Source of the DNA: Myrmaecium sp. VS I D KN 1
Lineage: Eukaryota; Ascomycota; Dothideomycetes; Valsariales; Valsariaceae
Length of the DNA: 64,000 nt
NCBI GenBank assembly: GCA_019775845.1
Contig: JADQAV010000018.1
Location: 69,044 to 133,043 of the forward strand
Direction of reading: 5' to 3'
The notes under the pieces: model-generated
Databases searched by the model: none
What the model saw: only the letters and a program-made list of their open reading frames with translations
Told to the model about the DNA's origin: nothing
Shown: positions 43,447 to 54,100 of the stretch, piece by piece
How positions within the stretch are numbered: the first letter of the stretch is position 1
Layout of the letters: every line of letters starts with the position of its first letter
Made by a program: the position numbers and the translations under genes

Positions 43447-45747
43447 ATGACGGAGCCGCAACAGCAGCAAGCAGCGGCGACGGCGGAGAACCCGCTCCTG
43501 GCCGCCAAACCACCCGCGACCGACTACCTCACCTACCTCACGCTGATCGAGTGCCACCTCACGGCCGAGCAGCTGCCGACCCTGCACGAGGTCCTGCAGG
43601 ACACCGAGCTCACCGCCCACATCGGCTGGGACCTCGTCCAGCTGCTGCTCCCGCTGCTGCCGGCGTCGGAGGAGTGCCTGAAGGACGTCGCCCGCCTGGG
43701 AAACCCGCGCGAGGTCGTGCTCAAGGTGACGGAGGCCTTGCGCCTGATCCCGTGGGACTCGCTGAAGGACGTGGACTCCGACGAGGAGGGCGAGGAGGAG
43801 ACGGAGGAGGAGGTTAATAAGGGGACAAAGGCTGGACAGGATGACGCGGCTAAGGCTGCGGCGTCCGCGGACCCTGCGAAGACAGCCGCTGATGCGCCGG
43901 CGGAGGAGAAGGCCTCGGTGCGTCCGCTGCCGGTGCAGCAGTTTCAGGTCTTGCTGTCGATGCTCGCGGTGCTCCATTCGAGGATCAAGACCAAGTTCCC
44001 CAGCCGCTTCCTGTCCACGAGCTTGCAGGCGGTGCTGGCGAGCTACGAGGCGGGCGGCACGCACGCGGTGGAGCTGACGGCTGCAGTGATCGCGTTCGTC
44101 AAGACGCTGTCCGGCACTCGACGGCCGCACCTGCCTCCTCGGACCAGCAGCAGCGCGGTGCTCACCGTGGCCGGTCGGACGGCGGAGGATCCGGAGGCGC
44201 AGCAGGAGCCGCCGTCGGAGGAGGAGCGGACGCTGCATCGGCGACTGCTGCAGTCGTTCATCACCCATGTCTTCGAGGACTTCTTGCTCAGCTTGAACCA
44301 CGCGCGGGATATCCCGGCGATGAGCTGGGCTAGCAGATTGCAGGAGAAGTTCGATCCGGCGCGGGTGGTGCCGGGGCGACCGACGTTTGCGGACCAGTTT
44401 GCGAAGGAGGAGGATCTGCAGGCTCGCATCGAGATTGTTGGACAGATCGTGGCGCTTGCGAGGGATCTCGAACTGGACTCGAAGGAGCTGATCGCGGCTG
44501 CTACTGATACTTCGAATGAGCCTGCCGGGCTCCCATCGGAGGAAGACGATCCACCTGCGAAGCCGGAGGATATCCCTCTCTCGAAGACTGGCGCGCTCTT
44601 CCTTTTGGCTGCTCGAAAGGTCTCTCAGCAGCTTCTCGACGGTCCTGATTCGGGCGTCGAGCTGAGGATCTTCCCGGAACACGCCACTATCCTCCGGGTC
44701 TTCATTGGCGCTGAGCCGTCTGATGTCGCGGGCAACCAGGACGAAGCGATCCTTGACAGCATCCTTGCTCTTGGCTTAATCGCCCTTGATGAAAACGCGA
44801 TCGGTGAGCCGGAGAGCGACGAGGACTTCGTCCGCTATCTCCAGACCATGTCCCTCATCGCCGCCAACACGCCGTCCCCCAGCCTCCGATATCACGCCCA
44901 CTACATCGCGAGCACGGTTCTGCGCTCGCATCCGAGCGACGTCGTGCGTCTTACCTTCATCCGCGACACGCTTGAGCACTGCCCGTATGAGAACCTCAAA
45001 GCGACGGCAGTGGGCTGGCTTAAGGGCGAGACGCTGGAGGCCAATATGTCTGCCATCCCGACCCACAGTCATACGCACTCGCATGAAACATCGACATCGT
45101 CAACCTCCTCCGCTGCCGCCGAAGCACCACCCACCCCCTCGACCGACGCCGGCGACGCGCCCTCCATCTTCGCCACCCCCATCGCCCTCCGCAGCTGCGC
45201 CCCCTTCCTCTTTCCCTCCCTCACCGACATCCTCCCCCCAGGCCTCGATCCAGGCAGCCTCACCTACCCACCTTCCCAGCCGGAATCGGGCACGGCCACA
45301 CCCGCGTCCGACGGCGACGGCGGCAGCAGCAGCCTCCCCCTCGGCTCCCCCTCCCTCCACCTCCACCACGTGCCCCCGATCCTCGCCGAACCCTTCCAGC
45401 ACTTCCGCGCCAACGTGCCCTTCTACCTCGCCACCCTGAACTTCTACGCCCTCCTCCTCCACGCGCGGGATCTGCACGCGCCCCTCGACGTTCCCGGCTT
45501 GCACGCGGCGGCGGACGTGGCCGGCAGCTTCCTCGCCCCGCTCCGGCGCGCGGTCGACGTGTTCGACGCAGATCTGACGGCGGAGGGCGAGCTGTGGGCG
45601 TGGCTGGGCGGCAGCGAGGAGGGCGAGGAGGGCGTCGGGGTCGTGGAGGCGAAGGCGGAGGTTGGGCTTGTGCGGCATGTGTTGGGGGGTGTGGTGGAGG
45701 GGGTTAAGGGGTTGAGTAGTCAGACTGAGACTCGTGGGGCGGCGTGA
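43447..45747 (+). CDS. YAP/Alf4/glomulin-family (Ybp2-like) protein
   Basis: Single exon, 766 residues. The N-terminal block ATDYLTYLTLIECHL, LPTLHEVLQDTEL, IGWDLVQLLLPLLP and LGNPREVVLKVTEALR is characteristic of the fungal family that includes yeast Ybp1/Ybp2 (Yap1-binding, oxidative-stress signalling, kinetochore links) and is grouped with Alf4 and glomulin. The rest is helical-repeat-like (LLQSFITHVFEDFLLSLN, RYHAHYIASTVLRSHPSD), with an acidic insert near residue 105-150 and a Ser/His/Pro-rich linker near 535-630. The ATG at 43447 follows the leader directly. By family, it may regulate a redox-sensitive AP-1 factor or cullin ligases; neither is shown here. Confidence 0.88.
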   Translation: MTEPQQQQAAATAENPLLAAKPPATDYLTYLTLIECHLTAEQLPTLHEVLQDTELTAHIGWDLVQLLLPLLPASEECLKDVARLGNPREVVLKVTEALRLIPWDSLKDVDSDEEGEEETEEEVNKGTKAGQDDAAKAAASADPAKTAADAPAEEKASVRPLPVQQFQVLLSMLAVLHSRIKTKFPSRFLSTSLQAVLASYEAGGTHAVELTAAVIAFVKTLSGTRRPHLPPRTSSSAVLTVAGRTAEDPEAQQEPPSEEERTLHRRLLQSFITHVFEDFLLSLNHARDIPAMSWASRLQEKFDPARVVPGRPTFADQFAKEEDLQARIEIVGQIVALARDLELDSKELIAAATDTSNEPAGLPSEEDDPPAKPEDIPLSKTGALFLLAARKVSQQLLDGPDSGVELRIFPEHATILRVFIGAEPSDVAGNQDEAILDSILALGLIALDENAIGEPESDEDFVRYLQTMSLIAANTPSPSLRYHAHYIASTVLRSHPSDVVRLTFIRDTLEHCPYENLKATAVGWLKGETLEANMSAIPTHSHTHSHETSTSSTSSAAAEAPPTPSTDAGDAPSIFATPIALRSCAPFLFPSLTDILPPGLDPGSLTYPPSQPESGTATPASDGDGGSSSLPLGSPSLHLHHVPPILAEPFQHFRANVPFYLATLNFYALLLHARDLHAPLDVPGLHAAADVAGSFLAPLRRAVDVFDADLTAEGELWAWLGGSEEGEEGVGVVEAKAEVGLVRHVLGGVVEGVKGLSSQTETRGAA

Positions 45748-46383
45748 GGGTAAGGAAGTAGGGGGGATGGTTTTTTTCGGCCTCCTCTTTTGTTTTCTTT
45801 TGTTTTCTTTTTTTTTCTTTTTGGTCTTTGTTGGAAGGGGGGGGGGGAGAATACATCAGTAGTATCACGAGGGGGGTTTTGGACTAGGAAGAATGGGTGG
45901 GGGGAGGGGGTAAGGGGGGAGTGAAGGTTGGCGTCTGGACCTTCACCTGGACCTGGACCTGCCTTGGGGAAAACAACACCTATAAGTAGTCTTTCTCTTT
46001 CTACACTTTTTTTTCCCTTCCTTTTAGGACGCGACAATCACACCCCCTTTTTTTTATTTCCCTGCGTACGTCCGCACGGCTTTCAATAGTAGTCTTCTCA
46101 TGCTGTTTTCCTCCACACTGAGTGTTTCTCCTCCTTCCCTCTCTCTCCTTCTTTTGTTGGAATGCTTGGATTTAAGACTTCTTGAGACTTTTCTTTTGAA
46201 AAACTCTGAACTTTAACCCCCTACCCCCTCTTCTTCATTCGCCTCTGTTCTCCCTTCCAGGTCCGGTACGTATCCTACGGTGTCCATGTCCAGATCCTGA
46301 TCCTGATGCGTGTGCCTGCTGTCCTTACATCCCCCCACCCCCCCCCAACCCCCGTTTTTCCCCCGGCTCCGGCTCCTTCCTTC

Positions 46384-46414
<31 letters not shown>

Positions 46415-47214
46415 CTTTCCTCTCATTCCTATGCTCTCTCTCCTCGTCGTCTCTGTCCGAAGGATTCTGCTTTCCTTTTCCTTTCCAGCAGCATGCGAAT
46501 CTGTATCTGGATCTGTATCTACGTCCGATGCACGCTGTGCTATGATATGGTACGGTCTGGTATGATGATGATAGCGTAAAATGTATGTATAGTATGTCGT
46601 CATGTAAATATCCTCCCGTGTATATACTCTCCCTTTTCTTTCTCTTTTTCCGTCACCATCACATCCCGCGTCTTTTCTCTATATAGATGCACCGTACAAT
46701 GTGATACCTACTCATGCATCCCGACCGATGGCGAACAAAAACACTCGGCTTACGAGAATAGAGATATAGTACACAGGATGCAGACCCAACGGACGACGCC
46801 GAAGAAAGAAGAAAGACAAAAAAGTGCCCTCACAGACAAATCAGACAGAGCCCATAATTCGCATGATTCACATCACTCCCTCCGAAACGCCTTTCCTTCC
46901 AAACTTTTCTCACCTCCCTTCTCCTTTCCCCCCGGCCTTCCCGACTTCCCGAATTCTCGACTTGCCAACTCCCCTCCTCACATCACCTCTCTCCACCTCT
47001 CCCAACACGTGCTGCGGCCTCGGGCGCCACTGGCACATGACACGCCCATCCTCTTTCGCCGTGTTCAGTTCCGGTTCGTCTTCGACCCGTTGCCGCGCGC
47101 GGAGGCGGGAATAGGAGGAGATGGAAGCATCCCCGCTCCCTACCGCTCCTCTCCCCACTGCTCCTCTCCTCTGCACTCCTCTCCCCTCTACTCATCTCCT
47201 CTCCTCTCCGCTCT
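45748..47214. other. Convergent intergenic region with simple repeats
   Basis: About 1.5 kb between two 3' ends. Contains TTTTGTTTTC repeats (about 45786-45825), a G-run at 45838-45848, a CT microsatellite (46384-46411) and a CTCCTCTCCC-type repeat (47145-47207). No gene seen. Confidence 0.6.
46384..46411. repeat. CT dinucleotide microsatellite
   Basis: About 13 consecutive CT units in non-coding DNA. Confidence 0.9.
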
Positions 47215-49200
47215 TCAAAATGCAAACGCAGACGCAGGCGAAGATGAAGACGAGTCCGCGATGCGAGACGAAAGGGAATGGGAAAAGGCGGGTGAGGAAC
47301 GGGCGGGTGGTGGATGTTGCGCCATCCCGTGGGGCGTGGGGGGGTGTTGCTCGTTCTGCTGCTGCTGGAGGTGTTGTTGCTGATGTTTAAGCGGGTGCGG
47401 CTGCTGCTGCTGCTGCTGGAAGGGGTGCTGAAGGGGGTGCAGATGCAGATGCGGAAACGCATACGAATCCAAAGTGCACCTCTGATCACTACATGTCGTA
47501 AGCACCACCATTCTCTTCCCTCTTCCCTACCGGGGTGGAGATGGAAAAAAAAAAGTTAAAGAAAAGACTCACATCTCAACCCACGCAATCCCCTCCTCAC
47601 CCTCAGCCACCGACGACGAAGAAGTTGGAAGTGGTCCCGAGGCGGGAACAGGACGGAAGAACCCCTCGCCAAACCTCCTCGCCAGCATCACCCGCGCGAT
47701 CCGCATCTCGTGTTCCGCGGCGTCGAGATGCCGCATCACGGTGCTGATCCAGGATGTTGGATCCGGAGCCGGATCCGGGTGGGCGTGGGCGTGGGCGTGG
47801 GCAGCTGGGGGAAGGCCGTTTGTGGACCGGTTGCTGTTGCCGCCGCCGCCTTCCGCTGGGGACGGATGGGGGTGATGATGTGGACCTTGGAAGGGAGAGG
47901 GATGAGGATGAGGAGGGAGAGCAAGTGGCCGGCGTTGTAGCGGAGGCGGGTGTGCAGCGTGCAGCAGCTGCTGGGGATGCGGATGCGGACGCTGCTGCAT
48001 CGTCCTCGCCCCCAGCGTCGCCGTCCCGCTCCAGCCATCAGGCCCCGGAAGCCCGCCGACGTGCTCACCACCCTGCCGGTTCGCAGGAAGCAGATGCTGT
48101 CGCGGCGGCGGTGGTGGTGGAAGGCCCGCCCGCGGCCCCGGCATCGCAGGCGGGAAACGAGGCGTGCCGGGCATGCTGTCCGGCACCGTCGCCGAGGCCA
48201 GGGGCACCGGCCACGTCCTGCTGAGCGCCGGGTGGCTGGTCGGGCCGCGGGTGTTGCGGAAGGCGCGGAGGGGGGCGCTGGGCGGGAAGGGGGAGGCGTG
48301 GCGGGTTGGGGGGGAGGATGGGGTGCTGGATCCGCTGCTGCTGCTGCTACTGCTGCTGTTACTGCTGTCGTTCGGCGGGCTGGAGCTGGGGTAGGGATGT
48401 TGGCGGCGGGTTTTGCGGGCGGCGGCGGTGGTGGTGGTGGTGCGGACGGGTCGGTTGAGGGTGGCGGGCACGAGGATGGGTGTGTGGAGGGGTGCCGAAG
48501 GGGTGAGGGGATGGCGTGTGAGGTTGGGGTGAGGCGTGTTGATGCCGCTGTTGGTGCTCTGGTGGGGGTCTCTCTGAGCGGACGTGGAGGCATAGGAGAG
48601 CATGAAATCCGGACAGACGTGGCTGTTGGGGATGTGATCCAGGAAAGACATCGGCGTGGTGGGTGTGGGCGGCGTGAAAGCAGCCGGGAGGTCCTCAGGG
48701 GCGTGAGAGTAGTCTCGAACCGTGAACGGTGATGATCGGTTCGTATCTTGGACTGTAAACTTCATCAGTCTCTTGAACTGCAGCATCCCCTTTCTGGATC
48801 ATCCCTCACCGTGTGCTATACCTATATCCGGGGCATCCGCTTCGCAGGACGTATCCCCTGATCCCCCTTGACGGTCACAAAAGAACGCCGCATCTTCACC
48901 CTGCACCCGCTCCCCCATCCCCTTCCGCTGCTCCTCCTGCTGCTCTAGCAACAGCATCGGCATCCCCTCCCCACCCTCCCTCTCCCGCTGAAACTCCGCA
49001 TACATCACCTCCACAGCGCGCACATCCAGCATGACCGGATCCACCGTGCTCTGGTGGCGGTGATCGGAGCTCGAGAACAACGCCATGAGCTCCTCCTCCC
49101 CCTCCTCTTCAGCGGAGCTGCTGGCGGCGGAGAACAAGGGTGTATCGGGGGCGATGGGGAGGTGTACGTCCGCTTCGACGTTGGGATATGGTGACTCCAT
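47215..49200 (-). CDS. Pro/His/Gln-rich protein of unknown function, three exons (model)
   Basis: I do not recognise the family. A consistent model on the minus strand is 49200-48810, 48752-47573 and 47488-47215, about 614 residues, with introns of 57 and 84 nt (GTGAGG...TTTACAG; GTGAGT...ATGTAG). Both joins keep the frame, and composition stays the same across them, which supports one gene. The N-terminus (MESPYPNVEADVHLPIAPDT) is followed by an acidic stretch and a short amphipathic helix (VRAVEVMYAEFQRERE). The middle is Ser/Pro/His-rich with histidine-alternating runs. A helix near residue ~480 (WISTVMRHLDAAEHEMRIAR) is the most ordered part and could be an interaction site. The tail is poly-Gln/His. 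An alternative donor at GTATAG, 11 nt upstream of the first one, also keeps the frame. Regulatory function is only a guess. Confidence 0.62.
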
Positions 49201-50037
49201 CGATTGGGCGTTTGGGGGGAAAGGAGGGAGGTGGGTGGGATGGGGGAGGAGATGAGATGAAATGGAAGGGGTGAGAGGAAGGCGGCGCGGACGATTTTAT
49301 GGGCGTGCGTGGCAGCTATCCTATCTCCCCTTGTTGCCGCTCCTGCAGTCGTATTTTGCCCATCTTAGTGAGACATTGGGCTAGACCGGACGGAGACGCT
49401 GTAGGCTGTGGGTGTGCAGGCCGAACGGGAAGACGCAGACGCAGACGCAGACGGGTAGGTACATGCACGATCATCCGTATTGACGGGAAAGGAGGGAAGA
49501 AGAAGTAAGACCGGGAGAGGCGGTGAAGGAGAAGGGGTAGAGAGGTGGATTGATTTCTGATGCGCTGGACTAAGAGATTGAGGAAGAAAGAAGTTATGCA
49601 GAGATGAGAGCGGGAGCTATTAAAGCTGAATGTGATTGAGACTGAGGTTGAGTTGAGACATAGTGGAAAGGAGAGAGGAGATAATAAAACAGAATCAGCT
49701 AAGAAGCGCAAGACAAGAGATCAAACATCACAACGGAAAAGGTACTGGTAGGCTGTTGACATGTTCAAGATGCACAAGAGACAAGGACCAGGATGGTGGT
49801 TGGAAATGGCGGTCGCTTTCTTTGACGTTGCGCAGAAGAAGCTGGCTGGCTGAGAGGGGGAAGAGAAAGCTCCAACATGCCTCGGCAACTCCTGATGCCA
49901 TCCTCCTCACATCTTCCCCAACTCCTCAATCCCTCCCTTCTTAACCTCACTTCAACAGCAATGTAATATAGTTCACTCCACTTTACCTTTACAATCCACA
50001 TCAACCAGTGAACAACAACCCCCCCACCTCTCCCCCA
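49201..50037. other. Divergent intergenic region, 837 bp
   Basis: Lies between the Pro/His/Gln-rich gene and the HAD-like gene and should hold both promoters. Short CAGACG repeats are seen at about 49430-49455, with A-rich patches near 49680-49745. No TATA box stands out and no gene is seen. Confidence 0.55.
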
Positions 50038-51134
50038 ATGACCTCCCCCAAACCCCCCCAACCACCACCACCAAAAGCCCTGCTCTTCGACATCGGCGGC
50101 GTCATCGTAAGTTAAGAACCAAAAGAAAAAAAAACCCCCCACCCCGCCTCACATCCAACACACCCCTCACAAACCCGCAGGTCACCTCCCCCCTCCACGC
50201 CATCCGCACCCACGAACGCACCCAGCGTCTCCCACCCACCTACCTCAACCACGCCATCGCCCGGTCCGCCGCCTGGTCGCAGCTCGAAACCGGTCGTCTC
50301 GCGCTCGGCCCGGCCTTCTTCGCCGCCTTGCGGGCAGATCTGGAGAGTCCGGAGGCGTGGAGGGAGTTCCATTTGTTTGTGCTGAGGAAGAAGGAGAGGG
50401 AGGGGAAGAAGGAGGAGGGGAAGGGGGGAAAGGAGGGGGGAAGGGAGGAAGGGGAGGGGGAAAGGGAGGAGGAGGAAGGAGACGCACCCATCCCACCACC
50501 ACGATGCATAGACGCCGAGGCGCTCTTCTGGGAGATGATGCGCGTGAGCCGGGTGCCAGACCGGTGGATGTACGGCGCCGTGCGACGGCTGCGGGTGCTG
50601 CGGGAGCGGAAGCGGGGGCAAGCCGCCGGCGGGCATCCCGGCTGGGTGCTCGGCGCGCTGAGCAACACGATCATCTTCCCCGCGGGCGTGCGGGACGAGC
50701 GGAACGCCGTGTTCGAGAGCGGGTTGCGGGTCGAGGGTGCGACGGGGGCGACGAGGCCGTTGCGGGAGGGGGAGAAGAAGAAGAAGCGTGCGGAGGAGGA
50801 AGAGGGCGACGACGTGCGGAAGCTGTTCGATGTGTTCATCTCCTCCGCTCATGTCGGGCTGCGCAAGCCGGATCGGAGGATCTATGAGCTTGCGCTGACG
50901 GAGTTGAATCGCGTGGCGCGGGAGAGGGGGGTGGTGGATGGGGTCAGGGCGGAAGAGGTGCTGTTTCTGGATGACATCGGAGCGAACCTGAAGGGGGCGA
51001 GGGAGGTGGGATTTCGGACGTTGAAGGTGGAGATGGGGAAAGGGAAGGAGGCTGTGAGGGAGCTGGAGCGGATCTTGGGGGTGCAGTTAATTGATGATGA
51101 GGATGAAGTCGAAGACGAGAAGGCGAAGCTGTAG
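50038..51134 (+). CDS. HAD-superfamily hydrolase-like protein (ACAD10/epoxide-hydrolase N-domain type)
   Basis: Exons 50038-50106 and 50181-51134; the 74-nt intron (GTAAGT...CCGCAG) falls right after motif I and joins VI to VTSP in phase, giving 340 residues. Motif I is LLFDIGGVIV with nucleophile Asp18; the usual second Asp is Gly20, as in the ACAD10-like group. Motif III/lysine lies in GLRKPDRRIYELAL and motif IV in VLFLDDIGANLKGARE. Motif II is probably LGALSNT (Ser/Asn-Thr). The C-terminal ~15 residues are acidic. A ~35-residue Lys/Glu/Gly-rich insert sits in the cap region (near 110-145), coded by an almost pure purine tract at 50388-50490, and a second charged insert follows motif II. 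The substrate is unknown. A phosphatase role is doubtful because of the motif I change. Confidence 0.87.
50388..50490 (+). repeat. Purine-only low-complexity tract inside the HAD-like gene
   Basis: About 100 bp of GGA/GAAG/GGGG units on the coding strand, in frame, encoding a Lys/Glu/Gly-rich insertion. It is a probable site of length variation and can form non-B DNA. Confidence 0.8.
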
Positions 51135-54100
51135 AACGCTCTCTTCCGCGTTTCAATGAGTGCAGTTTGCAACATAGGCAGCAGTGATTCATGTCCGAGG
51201 CCGTTGATAGGATACCCATCGCAATTCACTCGCGGAAGCTGAAGCAATGGAGAAAGGAACCTGTACGCATGCATGACGCACATGGTTCTGCTCATCTGAT
51301 GCTCCTTTAGTTCCGTGATAAAAGTCCAGGCCAACCTGGTGCGGATGGGAACGTTCCATGACAGAGACCACAGAAATACGTGGCATTCCAGAGTCAAGAA
51401 GCCGTCATAATGATTAGAGTAGGGAACCAGACAGTCATATCGAACGCATCATGTCATGATATTCGAGGAATTGGATTCAAGGCCAGCATAGAGTCAAAGA
51501 TATCCGCGAAGTCTCGAGCAAGTAGATTCGAATCCTGCTGATGCGAAGAAAGTCCTCTCTGGGAGACTGTCACACATCAACAGCAACACGCCGGCCGCTC
51601 AGCGACGGCTGACCCATCGAACGAGCCAAGCAGTCTTCTTCGGCTCGGCAGGGGAGGTGCGTCGCCTCCGCGGAGGACGCGAATCACCATGGACGGAAAC
51701 ATTTCCGCTGAAACCCACCGCTCCTAACCGGATGCACACTCACCTCGACCTCAAAAGGCGTACAAGCGGAAGGGAGTTCGCACGTCTCATACGAGTTCTC
51801 CCGCATCCGATTGGCGCCATAGCGCTCCCAGCCCACGACCAAGCAATCAAAAAGGGGAACAAAAACAACACGAAGCAAACCAAACTCACCGAGCTCATCA
51901 TCATCCCCAAACATACCCCAACAATAACAGACCACCCGCGAACTCCTCCACCCCCAGCACAGCGTTCCCCAAACCCCACACTAACGTTAGCGGAACCAGT
52001 CCGCCACCGCTCGAGCCTCCTCCCTTCCCCAACATATTCTGGATCCCCTACATTCGCCCCGGCTCGTTGCGCCATTGAGGGGAGAGATAGGTTTAGGTAT
52101 GGTCACAGGGGACGAAAGAAAGAGAGAGAAAAGAGGCGGGAGTAACCAAAGGAGAAGCCGCCATCCTCGGGACCCCGTGGGGTAAGTTGACTCGACCCCA
52201 GCAAGCGCGGAGATTGATTGGGGGAAAACGAGGGACCTGAGCCCTGCCCCTTCCCTGATCCGGATAGATTTGTTCGGTCCCGTCAGACCGTCGACTTTGA
52301 GTTCCATGGGCGAATTCAAGTCAGGAGATGGTGAACGGGAGGAGGGAGCATAGCGTCTACAGGTAGGGCGCTGTCTGGCGCGGTCCATCTGCGTTGCTAA
52401 TGTTGCACCGATGGTATGGCGTGTTGCCTGCGACATGTTTTGATCAGTCTTGCGAAAGGATGGCCCTCCAAATCTTGACTCCTTCGTTCCTCGTTCGTTT
52501 CGCGGATATCCAAAGATCGTCGGAAGGTTAAGTCCGTCGCTCTCCCCAGCCTTTGGGAGACCCTCGGCCTTTGCTTGCTCCCCGTTAAAGCAAGCCGTCG
52601 ATTCGGCGCTTGCCTTTAGCTTCGCCTCGGTATGTGCCGGATCTGTGAAGCATCTCGTCTGGTCGTCGGTCAGATGAAGGAGAATGTTCCGGGCTGTTGA
52701 GCGTCCTCTCTCCTCTGGTCCCGTGGCATGAGGGAGTAAGTTAACGCTCTGAACGATAAGAGCTCGCCAAACCTAAGTTGGCCGGAGTCTCGGCGCAAAG
52801 CAGGAACGTGTAGCTAAGCAATGGACCTCGTTTCATGTTTGGTCTGGAGGTACCTCCTGACGCACGAACGCTCGTCATGATTGGTAATTCTCGAGCGCTT
52901 CGAGCGGCCGTATCCACAGACGTCCTGCAAGTCATGCCCCTGTTCGGCCGTCAAAGCATTCTTCACCCGTCTGATGAACTCAAATGCTGAAACGCTAGAT
53001 ATGAAGTCATACACAGGCAAGGCTACCTCCCTCGTTGCGTAAACCACCGCAAAGAGCCCTACTGTTTATTGGCGAAGACAACACAGCAAACTGTTTCTCG
53101 AAGCCGGTCCGCCGTTCTGCAGATCAGGCACCAGATGAGATACTGGCACCTAAACGTCTATCGGAGTTGACGCCGAGTTGCGCGCAAGGCGTGACTCCCA
53201 CCATAGCGCTCGTTCGCCCAAGCGTGTGGGGGCGGCTAAGCCGCTACGTGGGGCTGCCTATCGTGACGCCGTGTCCTTCCTGTGGCCCTTTCTTCCCGAG
53301 AGCGGCCCGGAAGCTTTGATGAGGTGACATCCGAGCCTCAAAGCCAGCTGCTAGCGAACCACAGTTTGTGGAGACGGCAATCTCATCCTGTGTTATGATT
53401 TGTCCACCTGGCAAACCCACTTGCTGCCCGACTTTCATCAAGAATGCCCACAGTCCCGACGACGGAGGTTGAAGAAGTCAAGCTACCTGGCCGGTGGTGT
53501 CGCGCTAGCCAGTCAGCTCGCTAACACCGCCGAGGCTGTGCACCGGAACTGATGGGAGGGAGGTTTCCCACTGACTGGGCCGGATGCGCGTTCAGCAGGT
53601 GGGAGCGGCTTGCAAGGCAAAACTCCGAGCCGTGCGCGCTGCTGGCGATTCGCGGTGGTTAAGAACGCGAACTCGCAGGGGGCGCGAACTCTTTGCAAAC
53701 GCTCGCCTCGAGGGCTCAGCGTTGACCTGTCCAAGGACGAGCTTAAATATACAAGGGAATCATGTATGCACGCTCGAAAGTGGCAAGTGGGGCACGCTTT
53801 TTGGCGCGAAGTGGGATGCCAGGTGAGGTGCAGCAAGGCGCGACCTCTTCTGCTCTCAGGCATTGAAGTTCAGGTAAATAATCCTTGCTTCTTACGAGAG
53901 CAGAGCCTCGATGACTGCTAGCACGTATTCTTGCTGTAAAATTGAATGCGCAAGTGTTTCAGGGGGCTAGCTCCTCGGCTCCAAGTAGTGCTTGACGGAG
54001 CAGCGATCTGGTGGTTGTCCCTTCTGTGAATAGACGGAGTTCTGCCGTGACAAGAGGTAGATCCCACCCTCGGTAGAATGACAAGTCGAAGGGTCTCGAG

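Noticed and set aside
51515-51550. tRNA-like segment containing GATTCGAATCC
   Set aside because: The T-stem pairs poorly and no matching acceptor, D or anticodon arms can be drawn around it.
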